The notes beneath the pieces were generated by a model, which saw only the letters and a list, made by a program, of their open reading frames with translations, did no database searches and was not told the origin of the DNA. Of a DNA stretch of 64,000 nt, positions 34,226-44,483 are shown piece by piece. The stretch's first letter is position 1, and the number at the start of each line of letters is the position of its first letter. The translations under genes were made by a program, and so were the position numbers. The DNA is from DASQZK01 sp963764345 (GTDB lineage Bacteria > Bacteroidota > Bacteroidia > Bacteroidales > GCA-2748055), in contig CAVXSF010000021.1 of NCBI GenBank assembly GCA_963764345.1, positions 43,027 through 107,026 of the forward strand. The letters run 5' to 3'.

Positions 34226-35703
34226 ATCATGTTAAGCAACTTGCGGGACAGACTGCAGTATACGGGATGGGGATCGTACTGCCCAGGGTTTTAAATTATC
34301 TGCTGCTAACGCCGTTTTATACCAGAATTTTTACTAAGGCAGAATACGGTATGATTACCGAATTGTATGCTTATGTGGTATTTTTGATGGTTATTCTTAC
34401 CTATGGTTTGGAAACCGGCCTGTTCAGATTTGCTGATTCAAAAAAAAATAAAGATGATGTTTACAAAACTTCGTTGATCAGCATTGTGGTCAGTTCGCTG
34501 ATTTTCATTGTGGTAATGGTGATAAGCGCACGGCAGATTGCTAATTTTATTGGATATTCGACTCACGTCAATTATATTGTTTTTCTGACGCTCATCGTTG
34601 GACTCGATGCTCTCTCAGCTATACCCTTTGCTAAAATCCGCCTCGATAACCACCCCAGGAGGTATGCTGTTATCCGGATAGTAGAAGTAAGCGTTAATGT
34701 GCTTGCAAATGGCTTTTTCCTTTTGTGGGCAAGGAACCACTATCTTGATAATCATTTCGCCGCAATGGTTTATAAGCCTCAAATCGGGATTGGGTATGTT
34801 CTTATTTGTAATCTTATTGCCACCGGAGTAAAGACCATCCTTTTATCAAAAGAGATTTTCTACAGAAGAGGGACGTTTTACAAGAGTCTCTGGAAAACGA
34901 TTCTTAAGTATTCTTTACCGTTATTGATCGCAGGGCTTGCCGGAATCGTTAATGAAACACTGGACAGGATTATGATCCGGCATTTGATTCCTGAGAGTCA
35001 GCATCCGCTTGAGCAATTGGGTATTTACGGAGCAAATATTAAACTGGCTGTTTTGATGACACTCTTTATACAGATGTTCAGGTATGCAGCAGAACCTTTC
35101 TTCTTTTCAAAAAAAAATGAAGTAGACGCTAAAACGATGTATGCCGATATAATGAAATATTTTGTCTTTACCTGCGCGGTTATTTTTTTGTTTGTGGTTC
35201 TTTATATCGATATTTTCAAGTACTTCATTGGTAGTCAGTTTAGGACAGGTCTTGATATTGTTCCAATTGTCATGATAGGCAATTTGCTAATGGGAATATT
35301 TTTCAATCTTTCAATATGGTATAAACTTATGAACCTTACCAGAATTGGTGCTTATATTGTTATAATTGGGGCTGTGCTAACCTTTTTGATTAATTACTTC
35401 TTTATACCAGTTTATGGATATATGGCCTCTGCCTGGGGTCATTTCGTGAGCTATTTCGTAATGGTCCTGTTAAGTTATCTTATTGGTCAAAAATATTACC
35501 GGATTAATTATGATATCAAAAATATTGGCATAGTGTTCGCCGTTTCTTTAGGGGTCTACTTCTTCTTTAAAGTTGTTACCTTTGAATCAAGAATTATTGA
35601 ATATTTACTTAAGACTATATCTTTAATTTCGATAATCACTGTCTTTATTTTACGGGAGACAGGATTTTTGCATAGGAGAGGGGAACCAATTGTAAAAACT
35701 TGA
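34222..35703 (+). CDS. Polysaccharide flippase (MOP/Wzx-like)
   Basis: A 493-residue integral membrane protein with about 14 hydrophobic segments and the MOP-family N-terminus QTAVYGMGIVLPRVLNYLLL. Wzx-like proteins flip lipid-linked glycans or peptidoglycan precursors across the inner membrane. Translation probably starts at TTG (34222), four bases overlapping the upstream SDR stop; the first internal ATG would remove part of helix 1. No glycosyltransferase cluster is nearby, so it may be a general lipid-linked sugar exporter rather than part of a capsule locus. Confidence 0.85.
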   Translation: MNHVKQLAGQTAVYGMGIVLPRVLNYLLLTPFYTRIFTKAEYGMITELYAYVVFLMVILTYGLETGLFRFADSKKNKDDVYKTSLISIVVSSLIFIVVMVISARQIANFIGYSTHVNYIVFLTLIVGLDALSAIPFAKIRLDNHPRRYAVIRIVEVSVNVLANGFFLLWARNHYLDNHFAAMVYKPQIGIGYVLICNLIATGVKTILLSKEIFYRRGTFYKSLWKTILKYSLPLLIAGLAGIVNETLDRIMIRHLIPESQHPLEQLGIYGANIKLAVLMTLFIQMFRYAAEPFFFSKKNEVDAKTMYADIMKYFVFTCAVIFLFVVLYIDIFKYFIGSQFRTGLDIVPIVMIGNLLMGIFFNLSIWYKLMNLTRIGAYIVIIGAVLTFLINYFFIPVYGYMASAWGHFVSYFVMVLLSYLIGQKYYRINYDIKNIGIVFAVSLGVYFFFKVVTFESRIIEYLLKTISLISIITVFILRETGFLHRRGEPIVKT

Positions 35704-35920
35704 TATACATTTATGTAAATAATTTTATTTGGCTTGACAGATTAGAAAAGTCAAGCTGGTTTTACCCGAAATACCTGAAGGGAACAGGTTGATTTTTCGG
35801 ATTGATCTCTTAAGGGATGGAATAGACAAGCTTAAAAATCGTTGAAAAGAGCAGTCTGTCGAAGTAGAATTCTAAATATGAATTTTTAAGATTTTATATT
35901 TTATTTTCAAAAATAGTTAA

Positions 35921-36355
35921 ATGATTGTTAAAGTCGTTAATAAGTCTAAACACGATCTTCCGGAGTACAGTACTGCTTTTTCTGCGGGTTTAGATCTTCG
36001 TGCTGATTTAGAAAAGAGCTTACTGTTAAAACCGATGGAAAGAGTCCTTGTTCCCACAGGCTTGTATATTGAGTTGCCTGTTGGATTTGAAGCACAAATC
36101 AGACCAAGGAGCGGACTTGCGGTCAAGCATGGGGTTACTGTGCTTAATTCTCCGGGAACAATTGATAGCGATTACCGTGGAGAAATTAAGGTTATACTTG
36201 TTAATCTTTCAAGTGAAGAATTTGTTGTCAATGACGGGGAAAGAATTTGTCAGATGGTTATTAATAAGCATGAACAAATTTCCTGGGAAGAGGTAAATTT
36301 GCTTACAGATTCTGTTAGAGGTGAAGGAGGATTTGGACATACTGGAAAAGATTAA
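35921..36355 (+). CDS. dut: dUTP diphosphatase
   Basis: A 144-residue trimeric dUTPase that hydrolyses dUTP to dUMP, protecting DNA from uracil. All five family motifs are visible: AGLDLRAD, RPRSGLAVKHGV, GTIDSDYRGEI with the catalytic aspartate and tyrosine, ERICQMVI, and the C-terminal RGEGGFGHTGKD. Two bases separate it from the downstream TPR gene. The dut-TPR-DUF4292-M23 gene order is a recurring one in Bacteroidota. Confidence 0.95.
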   Translation: MIVKVVNKSKHDLPEYSTAFSAGLDLRADLEKSLLLKPMERVLVPTGLYIELPVGFEAQIRPRSGLAVKHGVTVLNSPGTIDSDYRGEIKVILVNLSSEEFVVNDGERICQMVINKHEQISWEEVNLLTDSVRGEGGFGHTGKD

Positions 36356-36357
36356 GG

Positions 36358-38028
36358 ATGAAAAAAGTTATAATAATATTTTTAGTTGCTTTTACTTCGA
36401 CTTTGTATGGTCAGAACGGTACAGATTATAATTATCAGTATGCTCTCACTGAAGCGGCCAGGTTGAAAGTAATTGGGAATCTTGATGATGCCATTATATT
36501 GTACAAGAAATGTATTGAAGCAAAACCGGCTTCATCGGTTGCATACTATGAATTGGGTACCATTTATGCTGCACTTAAGAAATCAGATCTTGCAGAAAGT
36601 TTTCTTTCTAAGGCCTATCAAATAGAACCTGATAATTATTGGTATATAATCGCGTATGATCAAATATTGATGGATAATAAAAAGGATAATGTTGCTATCA
36701 AGATTTGTAAAAAATACCTTAAGAAAGGCAAAGATACAAGGATATTGTACAATATTGCTGAGAGTTACGAGAATCTAAAGAAATTCAAAAAGTCCTTAAA
36801 AGTTTTAAATACTATTGAAGAAGATAATGGGTTGTCTGAAATGATTTCGTTAAAAAAAGTCGAAATTTATAAAGCGTGGGGAAAATATGATGAAGGTAAA
36901 AATGAGCTTCTTAAATTAAGAAATAACCTTCCGGAAGCTCCTGAATATAATATTTTATTGGCTGAGTATTTGGACGAAATTGGTAAAGCGGACGAAGCAG
37001 TCAAGTATTATAAGATTGCCTATAGTCTTGATTCTACTAATGTTTATGCAATTACTAATCTTGCTGATTTTTATAATAAAAATGGATTAAGTAAAAATGG
37101 ATATTATTTTTTAGGAAGGGCTTTTTCTCTTGATCAGATTGCGATAGAAAAGAAAATAAGTACTCTTCTATATTTTTTAAAGAATGATAGTATTGTTAGT
37201 AAGGACAGTACCGAACTTAGCAACCTTGTTCAGATTTTAAGTAAAAAGTATCCTGATAATTATGATGTAAATACAGTTGCATACGATTACTATAATAAAT
37301 CAAATAATGCCGCTCTAGCATATAAGTTCATACAGAGACTCTTACAGCTTAAAAGTGATAATTATTTATTATGGCAACAAGCACTTTATAATGCTACTCG
37401 ATTAAAAAATTATGACGATATTATAAAGTTAGGAGATGAAGCCTTAAAAATATTTCCAAATAAGCCGGAAATTAAATTATTTATTGGAATTGCCTGGTAC
37501 CAGAAAGGAGTCTTTGATACGGCCTTTGAAGTTTTGAAATCAGGTTACAATGAAGATCTGGAGATGAGTATTAAGACGCAGTATCTTACTTTTTTAGGGG
37601 AGTCTTCATTTAGGACCGGTGATTTTAAAACAGCTTTTTCTTATTTCGAAGACCTTATTGGAATTCAACCAGATAACGATATGGTAAAGAATAATTATAG
37701 TTACTACATGGCTTTAAAGGATTATGATCTAAAGAGGGCTCAAGAGTTAAGTGGGGAGACAATTAAGAAGAACCCTGACAATAGTACCTATTTAGACACA
37801 TATGGATGGATTTTATATAAGTCTGGAGAATTTGAACAATCTAAGTTCTATCTTGAAAAAGCGTTAAAATATTCAGGGGTAAATCCTGAAATTTATTTCC
37901 ATTATGCGGAGGTTTTATATATGCTGGGAGAGAAGAGTGAATCGTTGTCCTGGTATGAAAAGGCTAAGCAAAATGGCTATGAGAATTCTGAACTCACCGA
38001 TAGGATTAAGGAGCTCAAGAATGATTAA
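36358..38028 (+). CDS. Exported tetratricopeptide repeat protein
   Basis: A 556-residue protein with a short signal peptide (MKKVIIIFLVAFTSTLYGQ) and TPR units over nearly the whole length, such as GNLDDAIILYKKCIEAKP, SDLAESFLSKAYQIEPDN and GDFKTAFSYFEDLIGIQPDN. It begins 2 bp after dut and overlaps the DUF4292 gene by 8 bp. Being upstream of a lipoprotein and an EnvC-like murein hydrolase regulator suggests a role in envelope assembly, but no enzymatic motif is present. Base composition is very AT-rich. Confidence 0.83.
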   Translation: MKKVIIIFLVAFTSTLYGQNGTDYNYQYALTEAARLKVIGNLDDAIILYKKCIEAKPASSVAYYELGTIYAALKKSDLAESFLSKAYQIEPDNYWYIIAYDQILMDNKKDNVAIKICKKYLKKGKDTRILYNIAESYENLKKFKKSLKVLNTIEEDNGLSEMISLKKVEIYKAWGKYDEGKNELLKLRNNLPEAPEYNILLAEYLDEIGKADEAVKYYKIAYSLDSTNVYAITNLADFYNKNGLSKNGYYFLGRAFSLDQIAIEKKISTLLYFLKNDSIVSKDSTELSNLVQILSKKYPDNYDVNTVAYDYYNKSNNAALAYKFIQRLLQLKSDNYLLWQQALYNATRLKNYDDIIKLGDEALKIFPNKPEIKLFIGIAWYQKGVFDTAFEVLKSGYNEDLEMSIKTQYLTFLGESSFRTGDFKTAFSYFEDLIGIQPDNDMVKNNYSYYMALKDYDLKRAQELSGETIKKNPDNSTYLDTYGWILYKSGEFEQSKFYLEKALKYSGVNPEIYFHYAEVLYMLGEKSESLSWYEKAKQNGYENSELTDRIKELKND

Positions 38029-38791
38029 CAAAATTGTAATTGGTTTATTAGCAGTACTTATTTTTCTTCCGGGATGTAAAACATTTACTAAAGTTGGAGG
38101 AAGCCTTGCAGCCCCTAGTGATTATCAGAAAGTTATTGGTGAGAGAATAAAAGAAAGTAATTTTCCGGAATGGCTGCTTATTGAAAATGCTGATTTTGAA
38201 ATGAAAGGAGAAGATCTTGGAAGTGCCAAGCTTACCTTATTTGTTGATAAATCAAGAAGCATATTTTTAGCCGTTAAATATTTGGGGTTTGAAATAGCAA
38301 GAGCTGAGATTACGGAGGATTCTATTAAGTATATTAACCGGTTAAAAAAAGAGTATTATTTTGGTAGTCTCAATGATTTAAGAAATTTTATGCCGTTCAA
38401 ATTTGATTTCGATTTATTCCAGAGGTTCATATACACAGGTTTTTATTACAATGGAGAAAGAAAGAAGGAATACGTAAAGAAATTTGACGTAGAGAATGAG
38501 AAGATAAGTTACGAGGAGATTTTTGGTGAAGGGCAAAAAGTGCATTTTGATTACGACAGTAAAACCGTAAAGTTAGAAAAAGTACTTATATCGGATTATA
38601 TTCATAATATATTGGCAGAAGTTTTAATTGCCAGAGAGGATAATGAACCAAGAATGATTTTTGTTAATGTGTTTACGGGAAATGATGAGAAGGAGATTGT
38701 TGTGAGACTGAAGGATATAAAAGAAAAGTATTACACTAAAACGGATTTCAAAATCGGAAAAAACTATACTAGGCTTGAGAGGCTTTTTTAA
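38021..38791 (+). CDS. DUF4292 lipoprotein
   Basis: A 256-residue lipoprotein. Signal sequence MINKIVIGLLAVLIFLPGC ends in a lipobox cysteine. The rest is beta-rich with alternating hydrophobic strands (SIFLAVKYLGFEIARAEIT, KVHFDYDSKTVKLEKVLIS), consistent with the DUF4292 family, which has a LolA/LolB-like or outer-membrane-lipoprotein-like fold by report. The start at 38021 is chosen for its lipoprotein signal; an open frame continues upstream inside the TPR gene but is not meaningful. It overlaps both neighbours (8 and 17 bp). Confidence 0.82.
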   Translation: MINKIVIGLLAVLIFLPGCKTFTKVGGSLAAPSDYQKVIGERIKESNFPEWLLIENADFEMKGEDLGSAKLTLFVDKSRSIFLAVKYLGFEIARAEITEDSIKYINRLKKEYYFGSLNDLRNFMPFKFDFDLFQRFIYTGFYYNGERKKEYVKKFDVENEKISYEEIFGEGQKVHFDYDSKTVKLEKVLISDYIHNILAEVLIAREDNEPRMIFVNVFTGNDEKEIVVRLKDIKEKYYTKTDFKIGKNYTRLERLF

Positions 38792-39969
38792 AATAGCTGG
38801 ATGTTTAACAATTTTCTGTGTATTTTCTTTTACTGTTTTTGGTCAGAGTAAATTGGAACTGGAAAAACAAAAAAGTGAAAATATTGGAAAGTTGGAATAT
38901 TCGAAACAATTGTTAGAGCAGACTACGGCAAATAAACAGTCCACCTTAAATCAATTAAATTTAATACAGAAGGGTATTGTTTACAGAATTTCAATTATTG
39001 AGAACCTTGTTGACGAGAATAAGCTGACAATCAATGAGATAAGCAAGGATTAATCAGGATATTGAGGATAATGAGAAAAGAATTGAAAGATTGAAAAGTG
39101 AATATGCTGAATTGGTAAAGAGAAGTTACAGAAATTTGGATAGTGAATTACCTCTTATGTACATCTTGTCAGCTGAAGACATGAATCAGAGTTATCAACG
39201 ATTGAAATATTTAAAGTTTATTAATCAATACAGGAAAGAGACGATTGAACAGATAAATTCTTTGAATGATTCTTTAATTGAGACAGAAAGTATTCTAAAT
39301 GATAAGAAAATCGAGCAACAAAAAACAATTGACCAAATTAAAGAAGAACAATCAAGATTAGATAATGATAAAAAGGAACATAAGAAAGTCGTTAGTGATT
39401 TGATGAAGAAGGAAAGTTCACTTATGGATGAAATCCGGAAAAGGGAAGAAGTTCAAAAGAAAATAGAACTTGAAATTAGGAAAATATTGGAAGAGGAAGC
39501 CAGGAAAGCTCGTAATTCTAAGAGTATAGGCAGAATGTCGCCTGAGGAAAGGCTTATTTCAGATGAATTCGGTCAGAATATTGGACGTCTTCCCTGGCCT
39601 ACGCCGAAAGGTATTATTGTTGGTAAGTTTGGAGAGCATGCTCATCCGGTTTTAAAGGGAATTAAAATTATGAGTAATGGGATTGATATCGCGACAACAA
39701 AGAATTCTGAGGTAAGAGCCGTTTTTAGAGGTACCGTAACTAAGGTGATTGCCATTTTAGGAAGTAATTATACAATAATTATCAAACATGGGGATTTCTG
39801 GACTGTTTATCAAAATATAGTAGATGTTAATGTTAAAGCAGGGGATGAAGTTAGGGTGAAACAACCGATCGGGATCGTATATACGGATTCTGATAATGTT
39901 ACAAAGCTTCATTTTGAAATTTGGAAAGAAAGGAATGTTCTTGATCCGGCTCTGTGGTTAAGTCATTAA
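38775..39969 (+). CDS. EnvC-like murein hydrolase activator, coiled coil plus M23 domain (frameshifted)
   Basis: One protein split by a +1 shift at about 39047-39048. The first frame has a signal peptide (ending FSFTVFGQS) and the start of a coiled coil; the second continues the long coiled coil (about 200 residues) and an M23/LytM domain (LPWPTPKGIIVGKFGEHAHP, TVYQNIVDVNVKAGDEV, LHFEIWK). Several M23 zinc ligands are missing (no clear HxxxD; HFEIW in place of HLHFE), as in EnvC and its relatives, which activate amidases rather than cut peptidoglycan. The restored product is about 397 residues. Confidence 0.85.
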
Positions 39970-40024
39970 CAAATTGCTTGAAAAAGGAAACCTTTTAGGC
40001 CAATGGTAGTATACAAAGCTGTTA

Positions 40025-40444
40025 ATGATTCAATTCATTCCCATGAAGAAAGTAATGAAAATAGCATCAAAGATTGAGAATTTACGATTAGTAGAGAAGT
40101 TTGTTGATGAAATTTCTACTGAGTTATCTTTGAGCGATGAGATTTATGGTAATATTATGATTGCTACACTTGAAGCTGCTAATAATGCTATTGTTCATGG
40201 AAATGCATTACAGGAAAATTTAATGGTTGAAATCAACATAGAAAATGAAAAGGATATTCTGCTGGTAGTTATTAGTGATCAGGGTAAGGGTTTTGATTAT
40301 TTGCATGTCCCGGATCCAACAGCTCCTGAAAATATTGAAAAGATTAATGGAAGGGGTGTTTTTCTTATGCAAAAATTGTCTGATGGTTTGGAATTTTTAT
40401 CCAATGGATCCATGGTCAGATTGAAGTTTAATACAAAATTTTAG
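40025..40444 (+). CDS. Anti-sigma-regulatory-type HATPase protein
   Basis: A 139-residue single HATPase_c domain like RsbW/SpoIIAB. The N-box region LEAANNAIVHGN and the G-box DQGKGFDYLHV plus NGRGVFLMQKLSD are clear. No histidine-kinase dimerisation domain is present. Such proteins bind sigma or anti-anti-sigma factors in other phyla; in Bacteroidota the partner is generally unknown. The start may be 40025 or the downstream ATG at 40043. The ybeY gene follows within 25 bp. Confidence 0.82.
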   Translation: MIQFIPMKKVMKIASKIENLRLVEKFVDEISTELSLSDEIYGNIMIATLEAANNAIVHGNALQENLMVEINIENEKDILLVVISDQGKGFDYLHVPDPTAPENIEKINGRGVFLMQKLSDGLEFLSNGSMVRLKFNTKF

Positions 40445-40467
40445 TGCCGATATACTTTCATAACGAG

Positions 40468-40877
40468 ATGATATTTCTTTTCTCCTCCGAAATAAGCTTC
40501 TCCTAAAAAATTGGATTAAAAAAGTTGCCGGTTCATATGAGTTTAATATTGGATCGTTGAACTATATTTTTACAAGTGATCGGCAGATGTTAAAGATGAA
40601 TTCAGATTTTCTTAACCATGATTACTTTACAGATATTATAACTTTCGATTATTCTGAAAAGAAAGTGATTAGTGGAGATATCTATATAAGTATTGAGAGA
40701 GTTAAAGAAAATGCTATTACTTTTGGAGAAGGTTTTAATGATGAATTAAAACGAGTTATGATTCATGGAATATTGCATCTCATCGGATATAAGGATAAAA
40801 CCAAGCCGGAATTGGCAAAGATGAGAGATGCTGAAGGCCATGCACTTTCCCTTGTTGACGATCTTATTATCGTCTGA
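40468..40877 (+). CDS. ybeY: Endoribonuclease YbeY (frameshifted)
   Basis: YbeY is needed for rRNA maturation and ribosome quality control. The N-terminus from 40468 reads MIFLFSSEISFS and is then off frame at about 40503; the other frame gives LLKNWIKKVAGSYEFNIG, LNHDYFTDIITFDYSE and HGILHLIGYKDKTKPE. This is the only locus besides the polyprenyl synthase where one missing base, rather than an extra one, explains the break. The usual HGxLHLxGYDH has become GYKDK, a known Bacteroidota variation that lacks the third histidine. Restored length is about 136 residues. Confidence 0.85.
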
Positions 40878-40906
40878 ATCACTTATTTATATTGAAATTA
40901 AATAAT

Positions 40907-40914
40907 TAACTTTG
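40907..40914 (+). promoter_or_regulatory. Candidate -7 element of mnmG
   Basis: TAACTTTG fits TAnnTTTG exactly and lies 16 bp before the mnmG ATG, a distance expected for a short or leaderless transcript in this phylum. A convincing -33 element is not seen. Confidence 0.4.
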
Positions 40915-40930
40915 CATCAAATTCTGATAT

Positions 40931-42806
40931 ATGTTGCAAGAGTATGATGTTATTGTGGTAGGTGCTGGTCATGCCGGCAGTGAAGCTGGAGCTGCAGCAG
41001 CCAACATGGGTTGTAGTGTTCTACTTGATTACGATGGACATGACAAAAATTGCCCAGATGAGTTGTAATCCTGCGATGGGAGGTATTGCAAAAGGTCAGA
41101 TCATAAGGGAAATTGATGCTCTGGGAGGATACAGTGGTATCGTTACGGATGCTTCTATGATACAATATAGAATGCTGAACAAGTCTAAAGGGCCGGCTAT
41201 GTGGAGTCCGAGGGCACAGTGCGACAGGATGAGATTTAGTGCGAAATGGAGAGAAATGCTTGAATCTACAAGTAATCTTTATTTTTGGCAGGACATGGTT
41301 GTATCACTCATTCTCGAAAATAATTCTTTGAAGGGGGTAGTAACTAAGATGGGAATTAAGTTTTATGCCCAATCTGTTATTTTGACAAACGGAACCTTTG
41401 AGAATGGACTGATGCATATTGGTTCTACTAAAATTAGAGGAGGACGTGCTTCGGAGGAAGCTTCTGAAGGGATTAGCTCTCAACTTTCTTCGGCTGGCTT
41501 TGAAGTAGGAAGAATGAAAACGGGCACACCCGCGAGAGTTGATGGGAGATCAATTGATTTTAGCAAATTAATTGAGCAAAAAGGGGATTTTGAAGGCAGG
41601 AAGTTTTCATTTTTAGATTACACGGTTGATTATTCTTTGCATAAAAGCTGTTACATCACATATACGAATATAGCTTCTCATGAGGAACTGAAAAAGGGAT
41701 TTAAAGAATCGCCGTTGTTTAATGGTTCGATATCGGGAATAGGACCCAGATATTGTCCTAGTGTTGAAGATAAAATAAGGACTTTCTCGGATAAAGATCA
41801 ACATCAACTGTTTCTTGAACCCGAAGGACTTTCAACTGTTGAATATTACATTAATGGCTTTTCAAGTTCTTTACCCCTGGAAGTTCAGTTTAATGCGTTA
41901 AGAAAAATTAAAGGTCTTGAAGAAGTTAGAATCTTCAGACCTGGTTATGCGATTGAATATGATTATTACCCTCCAACACAATTAAAACATTCACTGGAAA
42001 CGAAAAGGATAGAAAATCTATATTTTGCAGGCCAGATAAACGGAACGACAGGTTATGAAGAAGCCGGAGCACAGGGTATAATTGCAGGAATCAACGCTGC
42101 CCTGAAGATCCAGGGTAAAGGTGAATTTGTGCTGGGAAGAGATCAGGCTTATATTGGGGTACTTATCGATGATCTGATAACTAAGGGAGTAGATGAACCA
42201 TACCGAATGTTTACTTCACGGGCAGAATACCGTTTGTTGTTAAGACAGGATAATGCTGATGAAAGACTTACCCGGTTGAGTTTTGATGTCGGATTAGCCG
42301 ATAAGAAGAGATTAGAATTGTTAAATAAGAAATTGCTGGCAAAAGATAAAATCACAAAATACCTGAAAGACAAAAGTCTTCTTTCCGACGATTTAAACAA
42401 ATTGCTTCAGGAGAAAGACACCAGTTCCATTAAACAAAAGATAAAAGTTGCGGAATTAATAAAGAGACCACAGATTTCAATTCATGATTTACTTCCTTTT
42501 TTACCTGAGATGAACGAGATGCTTAAAGATATTGAGGACATGAAAGCTGAGATACTTGAATCGGTGGAGGTGTTTTTAAAGTATGAAGGATATATTGAAA
42601 GGGAAAGAAATATGGCTGGTAAAATTGGAAGACTGGAGGGGATAACCATTAAACCAGGAATTGATTACAATATTTTGAAATCTTTATCAACGGAAGCCAG
42701 GCAAAAGCTGTCAAAGCAGAAACCGGAGACAATTGGAGAAGCCTCACGAATAAGTGGCGTTTCGCCTGCTGACGTTAGTGTGCTTTTATTATATATGGGA
42801 AGATAG
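40931..42806 (+). CDS. mnmG: tRNA uridine-5-carboxymethylaminomethyl modification enzyme MnmG (frameshifted)
   Basis: MnmG (GidA) is the FAD enzyme that, with MnmE, modifies the wobble uridine of several tRNAs. The start at 40931 encodes YDVIVVGAGHAGSEAGAAAA, the dinucleotide-binding motif, and the frame breaks at about 41027. The second frame continues MTKIAQMSCNPAMGGIAKGQ, RMKTGTPARVDGRSIDF, GTTGYEEAGAQGIIAG and EPYRMFTSRAEYRLLLRQD. Restored length is about 624 residues, as expected. A parS site lies directly after the stop, as gidA is often near replication origins. Confidence 0.95.
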
Positions 42807-42811
42807 AAAAG

Positions 42812-42827
42812 TGTTCCACGTGGAACG
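42812..42827. other. parS-like ParB binding site
   Basis: The 14-bp palindrome GTTCCACGTGGAAC (42813-42826) matches the bacterial parS consensus TGTTnCACGTGnAACA at 15 of 16 positions, differing only in the last base. It lies in the 36-bp gap between mnmG and the adenine deaminase gene, not within coding sequence. parS sites are normally clustered near the replication origin and bind ParB. parA and parB are not in the window. Confidence 0.75.
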
Positions 42828-42842
42828 TGTTTTAATAAGAAC

Positions 42843-44483
42843 ATGAAACAACAATTTGAAATAACCGGAAATGTTGTTGACATTTTTGAGGAAAGAATTT
42901 ACCCCGCAATTGTGCGTATCAGGGAAGGTGTCATTGTTGCGATTGAAGAAACCGGAATTCCTGTCTCGGGTTATTTATTGCCTGGCTTAGTAGATTCCCA
43001 TATTCATATTGAAAGTTCAATGGTTACTCCCGCACAATTTGCAGGGACAGCGGTAAAGTTTGGAACGGTTGCGACAGTTTCAGATCCACATGAGATTGCA
43101 AATGTTCTGGGTATACCTGGAGTAGAATTTATGGTTGAAAGCGGTAAATCTGTTCCGCTGAAATTTTTTTTTGGAGCCCCAAGCTGTGTTCCGGCTACAG
43201 GTTTTGAAACATCCGGTTCTGTTCTTACATCTAGCCAGGTTGATCATCTGTTAAGTCGGGATGACATATTTTTTCTGTCAGAAATGATGAATTTCCCAGG
43301 TGTAATTCATGATGATCCGGAGGTAATTGCGAAAATCAATTCTGCAAACAAGTACCATAAAAAAGTAGATGGGCATGCTCCGGGATTGAGTGGGGCTTCA
43401 CTAAAAAAATATATCCGTGCAGGAATCCAGACAGATCATGAATGTTCGGATTATGCGGAAGCCCTTGAGAAGATACAAGAGGGGATGATTATTCAAATCC
43501 GGGAAGGCAGTGCTGCCAGGAACTTTGATGCCCTTTACAAGCTGATCGATGAATTCCCGGACAAAGTGATGCTTTGCTCAGATGATCTACATCCAAACGA
43601 TCTATTAAAAGGTCATCTGAACAGGATTCTTTCACGAGGTGTCTTAAAAGGACTCAACATTTTTAATCTGATTAAAGCCGTCAGTAAGAACCCGGTCTTA
43701 CACTACAATTTAAATGTCGGCCTGCTTCAAGTGGGTGACCCTGCTGATATCATACGGGTGAGAGATTTGAATGCATTTGAAGTCATGACGACCATTATTG
43801 ACGGAAATGTTGTCTATGATCAGGGCAAAATACAGTTTAGAATTCCGGATAGCCAAACCCCCAATAAATATTTTGTAAATCATGTACTACCGGATGACCT
43901 GAATATTCGGGCGGAATCGGGTAAATTAAAGGTTATTGATGCCGTAGACGGTGAACTTATTACCCATTGCCGGCTTATGGATCCTGTCGTGAAAAATGGT
44001 TTGGTTTTGACCGATACAAGCCGGGATATCTTAAAAATTTTGGTACTCAACCGGTACCATACGGAAAAACCGGCTGTTGGATATATTCACAATTTTGGAC
44101 TTAAATATGGGGCAATGGCCTCTACAATTGCTCACGATAGTCATAATATTATTGCCGTTGGTACAAGTGACCGCGTATTAATCGAAATAATTGATTGGAT
44201 AAATACCAATAGGGGTGGTATAGCTTTCCATGACGGAAAGAATATCTCCGGACTTCCCTTACCGATTGGAGGAATCCTTTCGGATCTTTCGGTACCGGAA
44301 ACAGCAAGGGCGTATGAGACATTAGACAGGCTCGTAAAAAATGCCGGCTCAACACTGAAATCCCCTTTTATGACATTGTCATTCATGGCCCTCCTCGTAA
44401 TACCGAAACTTAAAATTGGGAATAAAGGACTGTTTGATGTTGAACAGTTCCGGTTTACCTCTTTATTTGAGAAAACGGAATGA
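42843..44483 (+). CDS. ade: Adenine deaminase
   Basis: A 546-residue amidohydrolase converting adenine to hypoxanthine. Landmarks are LLPGLVDSHIHIESS with the metal-binding HxH, DPHEIANVLGIPGVEFM, DGHAPGLSG, a QTDHE segment and SDDLHPNDLL with the metal-binding aspartate. A C-terminal beta domain follows (VNHVLPDD ... HNFGLKYGAMASTIAHDSHN). Length and motifs match bacterial Ade. It starts 17 bp after the parS site and its stop overlaps the uvrC ATG by 4 bp. Confidence 0.94.
   Translation: MKQQFEITGNVVDIFEERIYPAIVRIREGVIVAIEETGIPVSGYLLPGLVDSHIHIESSMVTPAQFAGTAVKFGTVATVSDPHEIANVLGIPGVEFMVESGKSVPLKFFFGAPSCVPATGFETSGSVLTSSQVDHLLSRDDIFFLSEMMNFPGVIHDDPEVIAKINSANKYHKKVDGHAPGLSGASLKKYIRAGIQTDHECSDYAEALEKIQEGMIIQIREGSAARNFDALYKLIDEFPDKVMLCSDDLHPNDLLKGHLNRILSRGVLKGLNIFNLIKAVSKNPVLHYNLNVGLLQVGDPADIIRVRDLNAFEVMTTIIDGNVVYDQGKIQFRIPDSQTPNKYFVNHVLPDDLNIRAESGKLKVIDAVDGELITHCRLMDPVVKNGLVLTDTSRDILKILVLNRYHTEKPAVGYIHNFGLKYGAMASTIAHDSHNIIAVGTSDRVLIEIIDWINTNRGGIAFHDGKNISGLPLPIGGILSDLSVPETARAYETLDRLVKNAGSTLKSPFMTLSFMALLVIPKLKIGNKGLFDVEQFRFTSLFEKTE

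Noticed and set aside
41020..41034. Programmed ribosomal frameshifting in mnmG, ruvB or hemW
   Set aside because: There is no shared slippery heptamer or downstream pseudoknot-like stem at the break points, and these families are not known to use frameshifting.
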